Assembly (NCBI RefSeq): GCF_014655715.1
Contig: NZ_BNBM01000001.1
Span: forward strand, 622,742-686,741
Direction: 5' to 3'
Length of the DNA: 64,000 nucleotides
Origin: Streptomyces lanatus
Lineage (GTDB): Bacteria > Actinomycetota > Actinomycetes > Streptomycetales > Streptomycetaceae
Both the position numbers and the translations under genes were made by a program. Within the stretch, counting starts at the first letter, position 1, and the number at the start of each line of letters is the position of its first letter. The notes beneath the pieces were generated by a model. It saw nothing but the letters and a program-made list of their open reading frames with translations, made no database searches and was not told the origin of the DNA. Below, in pieces: positions 41,180 to 49,147 of this stretch.

Positions 41180-42946
41180 GTGCGCCGATGTGTGTGGATC
41201 TCCGCGGTCGTCCTTGCCCTCTTCGCGGCCCTGGTGCCGAGCGTCGCCGCGCAGGCGGCCGACGGGCGCAGAGCCGCGCCGCTCCCCCTGGAGCGGCTCT
41301 TCGACAACACGGCCGTCAGCGACGACGCCCGGCCCGCCGCAGCGAACTTCGACGGGTCGGGCGCCTCGCTGTCGGCACAGGATCTGAGGGCGGCCGACTG
41401 GACGCCCGGCCGCGCGCTCACCGTGCAGGGCGCCCGCCTGACCTGGCCGAACCGGCAGCCGGGCGAGCCGGACAACGTCCTGGCCAACGGGCAGGAGGTG
41501 CGCGTGCACGGCCATGGCGACGCCCTCGCCTTCCTGGTCGCGGGCACGGCGGGGGCCGACGTCGGTGGCTCGGGGACGGTGCTGTACGCCGACGGCGCCC
41601 GGTCCGCCTATGCGCTCACCGCCCCCGACTGGCGCAACGGCCCGCTCGCCACCAAGGCGGTCGCCCTGCCGCACATCAACACTCCCGGCGGCCAACTCGC
41701 CGAGCGGGCACGGCTGTACGTCGTGACGGTGCCGCTCCTGGTGGGGCGCGAGGTCGCGGCCGTACGGCTGCCGCAGGCGTCCGGGCTGCATGTGTTCGGG
41801 CTGGCGGTGCGGGCCCCTGCCCCGGGCTGGACGGGGAGTTGGACCACGGCGACCGGCGGCTATCCGACCGTGGGGCCGTGGACCGACCGGACGCTGCGGC
41901 TGGTGGTGCACACCTCGGTGGGCGGGCCGCGGGTGCGGCTGCGCTTCGACAACACGTTCGCGGCGGGGCCGGTGCGGATCGGGAGCGCGACGGTGGCGGT
42001 GCAGCGGTCGGGGGCGGCGGCGAAGGCGGCGCCGGTGCGGGTGAGGTTCGGGGGTGCGGCGGGCGTCGAGATCCCGGCGGGGGCGCAGGCGTACAGCGAT
42101 CCGCTCGGGTTCACCGTGCCCGCGGACGGCAATCTGCTGGTGAGCTTCCACCTGCCGGGGACGGTGCCGGCCGCGCCCGTGCACCGGCTCGCGCAGCAGC
42201 GGTCGTATGTGAGCGGGGCGGGCGACTATACGGCCGACGCGTCCGGGACGCCGTACGGCACCGTCCTGACCAGTTGGCCGCTGCTGACCGGTGTCGATGT
42301 CGGGGGTGGGCCGGGGTCCGTGGTGCTGCTCGGGGACTCCATCACGGACGGCGACAAGTCGACGGTGGACGCGAACCGGCGGTGGCCCAATGTGCTGGCC
42401 ACACGGCTGCTGAAGCAGAGTGTGGTCCCGCGCTATGGGGTGCTCAACCAGGGGATCTCCGGGAACCGTGTGGTCTCGGACCGCTACCCGGGGGACGGGG
42501 TCTCCACCGACACGGCCGGAGTGAGTGCGCTGTACCGGTTCGACCGGGATGTCGTGGCCCAGACGGCGGCGCGTACGACGGTGGTGTTCGAGGGCATCAA
42601 CGACGTACGCGCGGGCACCACGGCGGAGCAGGTGATCGCCGGGCTGCGCGAGATCGCTGACCGGGGGCATGCGCGGGGGCTGCGGATGCTGGCGGCGACG
42701 CTGCTGCCCTGCGAGGGGGAGGTGCGGTGCACGGCGGCCGTGGACGCGGAGCGGGTTGAGATCAACGACTGGATCAGGGGTGCCGGGGTGTACGACGGGG
42801 TGCTCGACTTCGACGCCGTCGTCCGGGATCCGGCGCGGCCGTCCCGGATGCTCCCCGCGTACGACAGCGGGGATCATCTGCATCCGGGGGACGCGGGTCT
42901 CGCCGCGCTGGCCGGGTCGGTGGACCTGCGGGCGTTGGTGCCGTGA
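41180..42946 (+). CDS. Secreted SGNH/GDSL-family hydrolase with N-terminal beta-sandwich
   Basis: This 588-residue protein has a Sec signal peptide (WISAVVLALFAALVPSVAAQ). A beta-rich region follows (LFDNTAVSDDARPAAANFDG; DNVLANGQEVRV), of a kind often attached to Streptomyces glycosidases. The C-terminal SGNH hydrolase carries block I GDSITDGDKS (Ser 387), Gly block NQGISGNRV, Asn block EGINDVRAG and the catalytic DHLHPGDAG. It probably removes acyl groups from polysaccharide or lipid outside the cell. GTG at 41180 has GGGAGGA 7 bases upstream; the frame extends to 41144 without a good site. Confidence 0.88.
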   Translation: MRRCVWISAVVLALFAALVPSVAAQAADGRRAAPLPLERLFDNTAVSDDARPAAANFDGSGASLSAQDLRAADWTPGRALTVQGARLTWPNRQPGEPDNVLANGQEVRVHGHGDALAFLVAGTAGADVGGSGTVLYADGARSAYALTAPDWRNGPLATKAVALPHINTPGGQLAERARLYVVTVPLLVGREVAAVRLPQASGLHVFGLAVRAPAPGWTGSWTTATGGYPTVGPWTDRTLRLVVHTSVGGPRVRLRFDNTFAAGPVRIGSATVAVQRSGAAAKAAPVRVRFGGAAGVEIPAGAQAYSDPLGFTVPADGNLLVSFHLPGTVPAAPVHRLAQQRSYVSGAGDYTADASGTPYGTVLTSWPLLTGVDVGGGPGSVVLLGDSITDGDKSTVDANRRWPNVLATRLLKQSVVPRYGVLNQGISGNRVVSDRYPGDGVSTDTAGVSALYRFDRDVVAQTAARTTVVFEGINDVRAGTTAEQVIAGLREIADRGHARGLRMLAATLLPCEGEVRCTAAVDAERVEINDWIRGAGVYDGVLDFDAVVRDPARPSRMLPAYDSGDHLHPGDAGLAALAGSVDLRALVP

Positions 42947-42961
42947 CTTTCCCCGCCTTGG

Positions 42962-43741
42962 TCACACGTCCAGGTCCACGACCACCGGCGCATGGTCCGA
43001 CGCGCCCTTGCCCTTGCGCTCCTCGCGGTCCACGTAGGAGTCGGTGACCGCCTTGGCGAACGGCTCGTTGCCGTACACCAGGTCGATGCGCATGCCGCGG
43101 TTCTTGGGGAAGCAGAGCTGGCGGTAGTCCCAGTAGGTGTACGGGTGGTCGTACTTCAGGGGGCGCGGGACCACGTCGGACAGGCCGGACTCGCGCAGGG
43201 CGGCGAGGGCGGCGCGCTCGGCGGGGGTGACATGGGTGAGGCCCTCGAAGGCGGCCAGGTCGTAGACGTCGTCGTCCGTCGGTGCCACGTTGTAGTCGCC
43301 CAGCACCGCGAAGGGGCGGCTGCCGCCCGCGTCGCCGGCGACGGCGGCCCTGAGGGCCTCGAACCACTGGAGCTTGTACGCGTAGTGGGGGTGGTCCACC
43401 TCACGGCCGTTCGGCACATACACCGACCAGACGCGGACCGGGCCGCAGGTCGCGGAGACGGCGCGGGGCTCCTCGGCGCCGTCGTAGCCGGGGTCGCCGG
43501 GCAGGCCCTTCACGACGTCCTTGAGGCCTACGCGGGAGAGCACCGCCACGCCGTTCCACCGTCCGGTGGCGTTGACCGCCGCCTCGTAGCCGAGGTCGCG
43601 CAGCGGGTCGAACGGGAACGCGTCCTCGGCGACCTTGGCCTCCTGGAGGCAGAGCACATCGGTGCCGCTGCTCTCCAGCCAGGCCAGGAGCCTCGGCAGG
43701 CGTGCGGTGATCGAGTTCACATTCCAGGTCGCGATGCGCAT
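42962..43741 (-). CDS. xth: Exodeoxyribonuclease III (AP endonuclease)
   Basis: This 259-residue exonuclease III/AP endonuclease family DNA-repair enzyme has ATWNVNSITARLPRL (start, N7), the catalytic Glu in LCLQEAK (E34), GDYNVAPTDDD, MRIDLVYG and the terminal SDHAPVVVDL, all typical of Xth. It cleaves DNA at abasic sites and degrades 3' ends during base-excision repair. ATG at 43741. It lies next to the MBL-fold gene at 43835-44470 on the same strand. Confidence 0.95.
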   Translation of the reverse strand: MRIATWNVNSITARLPRLLAWLESSGTDVLCLQEAKVAEDAFPFDPLRDLGYEAAVNATGRWNGVAVLSRVGLKDVVKGLPGDPGYDGAEEPRAVSATCGPVRVWSVYVPNGREVDHPHYAYKLQWFEALRAAVAGDAGGSRPFAVLGDYNVAPTDDDVYDLAAFEGLTHVTPAERAALAALRESGLSDVVPRPLKYDHPYTYWDYRQLCFPKNRGMRIDLVYGNEPFAKAVTDSYVDREERKGKGASDHAPVVVDLDV

Positions 43742-43834
43742 GTCTCACAACCTACCGGGCGGCACTGACAACCCGGCCCCGCCTGGGGTGGCACCCATCA
43801 CAGCACCGGCTCACAGCTCCGGTCACCGCTCCGG

Positions 43835-44470
43835 TCACAGCTCCGCCGAGTCCCCCGGCGTCAGGCGGAGATGTGCCGAGCCTCCAAGGCCGCCGATCTG
43901 ACGGTCGTAGATGGGCCGGGCCAGGTCGGTGAGCAGGGCGTCATGGATGTCGTAGGCGCGATGCGGCTTGACCTCCCTGACGTAGTCGATGATCTCCGCG
44001 ATCTTGTTCCAGGGCGCCATGACCGGCAGCATCAGCGTCTCGACGGGCCGGTCGGGCACGGTGAGGGCGTCGCCGGGGTGGAAGACGCGGCCGCCGTCGA
44101 TGAGATAGCCGACGTTGGTGATGCGCGGGATGTCCGGGTGGATGACGGCGTGCAGTTCGCCGTGGACCTCGATGTCGAAGCCGGCGGTGGTGAAGGTGTC
44201 GCCGTGGCCGACGGTGTGCACGCGGCCCGGGAACGCCGCCGAGAGCTGCTCCGCGACGGACTTCAGCGTCCAGATCCCGGCGGCGGGGTTGGCCTCCATG
44301 GCCGCCCGCAGCCGGGCCTCGTCGAAGTGGTCGGGGTGCTCGTGTGTGACGAGGATCGCGTCGGCACCGACCGCGGCGTCCTCCTCGCTGAACCCGCCGG
44401 GGTCGACTACGAGCGTCTGTCCGTCCTTTTCGAGACGGACGCAGGCGTGCGACATCTTCGTGAGCTTCAT
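43835..44470 (-). CDS. MBL-fold metal-dependent hydrolase
   Basis: This 211-residue metallo-beta-lactamase-fold protein starts with KLTKMSHACVRLEKDGQTLV. It has the zinc motif THEHPDHFD, a further His in VIHPDIP and GRVFHPGDAL. It resembles UlaG-like or YtnP-like small hydrolases, but the substrate is unknown. ATG at 44470. A gap of 93 bp separates it from xth. Confidence 0.87.
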   Translation of the reverse strand: MKLTKMSHACVRLEKDGQTLVVDPGGFSEEDAAVGADAILVTHEHPDHFDEARLRAAMEANPAAGIWTLKSVAEQLSAAFPGRVHTVGHGDTFTTAGFDIEVHGELHAVIHPDIPRITNVGYLIDGGRVFHPGDALTVPDRPVETLMLPVMAPWNKIAEIIDYVREVKPHRAYDIHDALLTDLARPIYDRQIGGLGGSAHLRLTPGDSAEL

Positions 44471-44503
44471 GGGTCCATCCTGGCGCGCGCCCGCACCGGA
44501 CGC

Positions 44504-45811
44504 TCACTCCTGGGGTGTCGTCTCTTCCCTTATGACCTGCTGGGCGACCTTGAACGCGCTGTTGGCCGCCGGCACACCGCAGTAGACCGCCGCCTGCAGC
44601 AGCACTTCCTTGATCTCGTCCGGGGTGAGGCCGTTGCGCAGGGCGGCGCGGACGTGGAAGGCGAGTTCGTCCAGGTGTCCGCCCGCGACCAGGGCGGTCA
44701 GGGTGACACAGCTGCGGGACCGCCGGTCCAGGCCCGGTCTGTCCCAGATCTCGCCCCAGGCGTAGCGGGTGATGAACTCCTGGAAGTCCCCCGAGAACTC
44801 GTCCGCCTGCGCCAGCGCCCGGTCGACATGCGCGTCGCCGAGCACCTCGCGACGGACCTTGATCCCGGCGTCGTACGGGTCCGGCCGGCCCGTCGTGGTC
44901 GGCGGCGGCACGATGGCCGGGGCGATCTCGGCTACGGGGACGGGGGCGGGCTGCGGCGGCACCGGCGTGAGGGCCGGCTTGACGGGGGCGGCGACGATGG
45001 CCATCTGCCCGGTGTTGGTGTCGTACGCGGGCTGCCAGGCGGTGGAGAAGTGCCGGACCAGCAGGTCGGTGACGGCGGCGGGCTGCTCGACCGGGACGAG
45101 GTGGGAGGCGCCCGGGACTACGGCGAGCCGGGCGTCCGGTATGCCGGCGACCAGGGTGCGGGCCTCGGCGGGGCCGGTGACCTGGTCGTCCGAGCCGACG
45201 AGGACGAGCGTGGGCACGGCGACGCCGCCGAGTTGCGGCCGTACGTCGAAGGAGGCCAGGGCCTCACAGGCGGAGATGTAGCAGCCAGGGTCGGTGGTGC
45301 GCACCATCTGCACCGCCCACTCGGTGATCGCGGGCTGGGCGGCGGCGAAGCCGGTGGTGAACCAACGGTCGGGCGAGGTACGGGCGATGGGGTCGAGGCC
45401 GTTCGTGCGCACGATCACACCCCGCTGGCGGAACTCGTCGGCGGTGCCGAAGCGCGGCGAGGCGGCGATCAGCGCGAGCGAGGCGATGCGCTCGGGGTGG
45501 CGCAGGGCCAGTTCGATGCCGATGGCGCCGCCGAGCGCGCAGCCCGCGTAGCCGAAGCGCTGCACGCCGAGGCCGTCGAGGGTGGCGAGCAGCCGTTCGG
45601 TCAGGTCGGTGACGGAGCCCGCCGGGTACGCGGGCGCGCCGCCGTGTCCGGGCAGGTCGAACCGGAAGACGCGCCATTGCTGGGTCAGCTCGGGGACCTG
45701 TCGGTCCCACATGTGCCAAGTGGTGCCGAGCGAGGGGCCGAGGATGAGGACCGGGGCGTCTTCCGGGCCGTCGAAGCGGTACTGGAGGGCAGGGGTCTTC
45801 GTCTCACTCAC
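44504..45811 (-). CDS. pcaL: PcaD-PcaC fusion (3-oxoadipate enol-lactonase / 4-carboxymuconolactone decarboxylase)
   Basis: This 435-residue fusion joins an alpha/beta-hydrolase domain (1-265) through a Pro/Ala-rich linker to a carboxymuconolactone decarboxylase domain (about 315-430, with RSRSCVTLTALVAGGHLDEL and EVLLQAAVYCGVPAAN). PcaL proteins do the last two ring-fission steps of the protocatechuate branch of the beta-ketoadipate pathway. The nucleophile elbow reads GYAGCALGG: the position normally held by Ser in GxSxGG is Ala 92. The rest of the triad region (GSDDQVTGP; PGASHLVPVEQP) is kept. No other pca gene is near. The lactonase half may be inactive or repurposed. Confidence 0.82.
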   Translation of the reverse strand: MSETKTPALQYRFDGPEDAPVLILGPSLGTTWHMWDRQVPELTQQWRVFRFDLPGHGGAPAYPAGSVTDLTERLLATLDGLGVQRFGYAGCALGGAIGIELALRHPERIASLALIAASPRFGTADEFRQRGVIVRTNGLDPIARTSPDRWFTTGFAAAQPAITEWAVQMVRTTDPGCYISACEALASFDVRPQLGGVAVPTLVLVGSDDQVTGPAEARTLVAGIPDARLAVVPGASHLVPVEQPAAVTDLLVRHFSTAWQPAYDTNTGQMAIVAAPVKPALTPVPPQPAPVPVAEIAPAIVPPPTTTGRPDPYDAGIKVRREVLGDAHVDRALAQADEFSGDFQEFITRYAWGEIWDRPGLDRRSRSCVTLTALVAGGHLDELAFHVRAALRNGLTPDEIKEVLLQAAVYCGVPAANSAFKVAQQVIREETTPQE

Positions 45812-45956
45812 CGCTCCACGCTAACCGCCTTTTCTTGCCTCCCGGACGAGGGGCCCCACGTACTTACACCTCACTCCCGCGGATCTTCGGTGAACCCTCA
45901 CACTGCCTTCACCGGAGATCCCGGGTTCGCCGGGAGCGAGGCCTGCCAGGGCCGAC

Positions 45957-46949
45957 TCAGGTGCGGAGGGTGACCCCGAACCGGGTCTTCATCCGCCGCA
46001 GTTCCCACAGCGACACGGCCGTCACCGACAGAGGCCCGCCCAGCGCGGAGCTGAACTGGACGAGGGGCGGGCCCGCCGGCAGGCCGTCGGTCAGGCTCAA
46101 GGCCGCGAACACCCACACCAGCGTCGTGGTGAGCACGGGCGGCAGCATCGGGTGGACCTGGGCGGTGTTGAAGGCGCTGCGGGCCGAGTACAGCGACGCC
46201 ATGAAGAAGAACGGAAAGCCCCACACGAACACGATCAGGCAGGTGACGGCCAGTACGTACTCCCACCAGTAGTCCTTCCCGTCCTCGTAGTTGGCGACCT
46301 TGGCCGTCAGGGTGAAGATTCCGCCGATCACGACCAGCGTCAGCACGTACCAGGCGACCGCCTTGAGCGGGGCGCGCAGCCGGGAGCGCAGATGCGGGCG
46401 CAGGTGCGAGGGCGCGTAGTAGATGAAGCCGATGATGACCAGGGGCGCGGCGATGATCAGCACGAACGGGGCGAGGATGAGCTGGGCGGCACCGCCGTAC
46501 GCCGCGTCCTCCCAGCGGTCCGGCTTCACGTTGTACGCGAGGATCAGGCCGATGGTGGCGGCGGCACCGAGCACCGTACGGGCCACCTGGACGCGGTCCA
46601 CGGTGCGGTCCACGATCCGGCCGTCGCCCTCCGCGTTGAAGAGCCGGGTGGCGACACGGTGCGCGGAGCGCAGGATCGCGCCGACGAGCCCGAACGACAG
46701 GCAGCCGCTGCGACGCCGGGCGGCGGGCCTCGTGGGCTGCGGGCCGTAGGGGTAGGGATTCGGCTGCGGGTACGGCGGCTGGTTCGGGTACGGCCCCGGT
46801 TGCGGCGGAGGCGTGCCGTACGGGTTGCCGCCGTTGTTGGGCCCGTATGGATTGTTCGGTCCGTACGGGGCGCCCCAGCCCTGTCCGCCGGGTCCATTGC
46901 CGCCCGGTTGCCCCGAGCCGGGTCCAGGACCCCATCCCCCCGATGCCAT
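45957..46949 (-). CDS. Membrane protein with Gly/Pro/Tyr-rich N-terminus
   Basis: This 330-residue protein opens with about 80 residues of GPNNPYGPNNGG-type and PxPYPYG-type low complexity, then five or six hydrophobic helices (TVLGAAATIGLILAYNV; LILAPFVLIIAAPLVIIGFI; CLIVFVWGFPFFFMASLY). The architecture is common for actinobacterial membrane proteins of unknown role near cell-envelope or growth functions. ATG at 46949 has GGGAGAGG upstream. I do not recognise a family. Confidence 0.75.
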   Translation of the reverse strand: MASGGWGPGPGSGQPGGNGPGGQGWGAPYGPNNPYGPNNGGNPYGTPPPQPGPYPNQPPYPQPNPYPYGPQPTRPAARRRSGCLSFGLVGAILRSAHRVATRLFNAEGDGRIVDRTVDRVQVARTVLGAAATIGLILAYNVKPDRWEDAAYGGAAQLILAPFVLIIAAPLVIIGFIYYAPSHLRPHLRSRLRAPLKAVAWYVLTLVVIGGIFTLTAKVANYEDGKDYWWEYVLAVTCLIVFVWGFPFFFMASLYSARSAFNTAQVHPMLPPVLTTTLVWVFAALSLTDGLPAGPPLVQFSSALGGPLSVTAVSLWELRRMKTRFGVTLRT

Positions 46950-47119
46950 GACCTCTCCCACCGTTCTTTTCCGGCCAGTTGCTGTGTGCCGCCTTGCGAC
47001 TTCGCGGCAGTGTAGTTGCACCTGGGGCGCGGGCGGCAGCCGATATGGGGATGGGACAGAGCTGATACACCAGGTCATCCGCCCGGTCATCACCGGGCCA
47101 TCACCGGGCCATCGCCGGG

Positions 47120-49147
47120 TCATGCCTCCGGTACGGCTCCGGCCGAGTCGAGGCCGGTGAGGGCGCCGACCGGATCGAGGTCGGGGGTGCCGCGCGGCCA
47201 CCAGTCGTCGTGGCCCGGTTCGGATTCGTACGGGTACCAGAGGCCGTCGTGGCCGAGGCGGAGCTGGAGATGGCCGCGGGGGTGGGTGAGGCGGTTGCGC
47301 CAGGGACGGAAGGCGGGGAGGTCGGCGGCGAGCAGCAGCGGGCGGGCCCGGTCGAAGCGGCCGGCGGGCGGGTCCCAGGGTTCTTCGAGTGCGGCGAGCC
47401 CTTCGAGGCCGCCCTGACGCCAAGCGGCGACCGCGCGGGCCAGGTCGGACGTGGTGCGGTCGGCGGCGGAAGCGAGGGAGGCGTACAGGGCGCGGGTGGC
47501 CGCGGTGAGGCCGGAACCGGGGCGGGCGGCGGCGACGGCGAGCCGGACCGCGTCCTGCCACAGGGTCAGTTCGCCGACGGGGTCACGTCCGGAGGTGAGC
47601 AGGGCGTGCGCGCGGGCTGCGGCGTCGGTCGCCAACTGGTCCAGTGCGAAGGGGTCGGGGCCGCCCGGGGCCGCCGGGTAGGCGGGCGGCTGCTCGGGGT
47701 GCGGGGGCGGGGGCAACGGCGCCGGGAGGGGCGGCAGTCGGCGTTGCGGGTCCAGGGCCTCGGTCGCGCGTACGCCCGCGAGGGGCGCCGGTTCCTTCTC
47801 CTGCGCCGCGCGGGCGGCGCGGGCGGCGCTGAGGCGAGACAGCGCGTCGAGCAACTGGCGTTCCCCGCGGCCGCGCAGCAGGAGCAGTACGAAGGGGTCG
47901 GCGTCCAGGAGGCGTGCGGTCTGGTAGCAGAGGGCGGCGGCGTGTTTGCAGGGGTGGCCGCGGTCGGGGCAGCTGCAACGGGGGTCCAGATCGCCCGGTC
48001 CCGGCAGCAGCGGCACCCCGCACTCGGCGAGGGACTGCGGCATCTCCTTGTCCAACAGCGCCGCGATATGCCCCGGCCGCGAGGCGACGGCGTCCAGGAA
48101 CCGCGCCCAGTCGGCGTCGTCCAGCGTCCGCAGCCGCACCTGCACCCGATACGGCCGCGGCCGGCTCCCCCGCACATACGCCAACACCAGCCCCGGCGTC
48201 ACGGTGATGGCATCGACATGCCCCTCCCGCGCATACCCCCGCCCACGCCCGAGCCGAGCACGATCAAGCGCCCCCTCCTCCAGCGCCCGCACCCAGGCGT
48301 CACCCCACCAGCTCTCGGCGAACCGGTCGCCGTCGGCCGGGCGGGGCGGAAAGGCGGGGAAGGTGCGCCGGAGGTCACCGTCGCGGGTCGGGGCGGCCAT
48401 GGTGAGGGGGAGTTGGGGAGTTGCCGGGGGAGCCGCAGAGGCCTCGGACGGCTGCTCCGCCGGTTGCGAGGGGGAAGGCGAGCCGGAGTTCGTCGGCTCG
48501 TGCTCCTGCTGTGCGGCCGTTCCCGGCATCGAAGTGTCCTCGCCCTGCGGCGAGTCATCGGCAGGCATCCGGAAGGCACCGGCCAGCAGGCCGCGCACGT
48601 CGCGGCTGCGGAGGCTGTCGGACCCGGGATCCCGTCGGCTCCCGGAACCGGTCGACGCGGGCCGATGCGGCCGTCGAGTGCCCGATGCCCCTCGGGCGGC
48701 CTCGTCCGACCGCGTCCGCTCCCTCTCCTCCCGGGCAGCGCGCAGTGCCTCACGGGCGCCGTCCGCCGCGCGCCGCGCCCGGCCCGAGGGGTCGAGGTCG
48801 GACGACGTACGCGACGCGGACGGGATCCCGGGGCCGACTGGCTCCTGAGCGTCCGCTACGGGCTCCGAATCCGCCTCATCGGCTTGCTCCGGGGCATCGG
48901 GGCGCCTCTCGGGCACCGCAACGGAAGAAGACGATCCATCGCTCTCCTCACCTACGCCCCCACCCCGTCTGGCGGCCATGGCACGCCTGAGTGCCGCGCG
49001 GGCCGCATCACCCGGCCGGGCTTCGGAGCCGTGCGACTCGTCCGTGGCCCGCTCCTCGGATGACGACGAGGCCCCGTCCCGCTCCTCCCGGGCGGCCCGC
49101 AACGCCCGTCGCGCGACGTCGGCCGGACTGCCGCTCTCCCCCATCAC
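47120..49147 (-). CDS. SWIM zinc-finger protein
   Basis: This 675-residue protein has a long N-terminal disordered half rich in Ala, Arg, Glu and Ser, with repeated ARRALRAAREERDG-like blocks (R-A-L-R-A-A-R-E-E-R recurs at least three times). The C-terminal half holds the SWIM zinc finger CSCPDRGHPCKHAAALCYQT (CxCxnCxH). SWIM domains bind zinc and are thought to contact DNA or protein. GTG 49147 overlaps the SNF2 stop (49144-49147), so the helicase and this protein are translated as a coupled pair. Confidence 0.88.
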   Translation of the reverse strand: MMGESGSPADVARRALRAAREERDGASSSSEERATDESHGSEARPGDAARAALRRAMAARRGGGVGEESDGSSSSVAVPERRPDAPEQADEADSEPVADAQEPVGPGIPSASRTSSDLDPSGRARRAADGAREALRAAREERERTRSDEAARGASGTRRPHRPASTGSGSRRDPGSDSLRSRDVRGLLAGAFRMPADDSPQGEDTSMPGTAAQQEHEPTNSGSPSPSQPAEQPSEASAAPPATPQLPLTMAAPTRDGDLRRTFPAFPPRPADGDRFAESWWGDAWVRALEEGALDRARLGRGRGYAREGHVDAITVTPGLVLAYVRGSRPRPYRVQVRLRTLDDADWARFLDAVASRPGHIAALLDKEMPQSLAECGVPLLPGPGDLDPRCSCPDRGHPCKHAAALCYQTARLLDADPFVLLLLRGRGERQLLDALSRLSAARAARAAQEKEPAPLAGVRATEALDPQRRLPPLPAPLPPPPHPEQPPAYPAAPGGPDPFALDQLATDAAARAHALLTSGRDPVGELTLWQDAVRLAVAAARPGSGLTAATRALYASLASAADRTTSDLARAVAAWRQGGLEGLAALEEPWDPPAGRFDRARPLLLAADLPAFRPWRNRLTHPRGHLQLRLGHDGLWYPYESEPGHDDWWPRGTPDLDPVGALTGLDSAGAVPEA

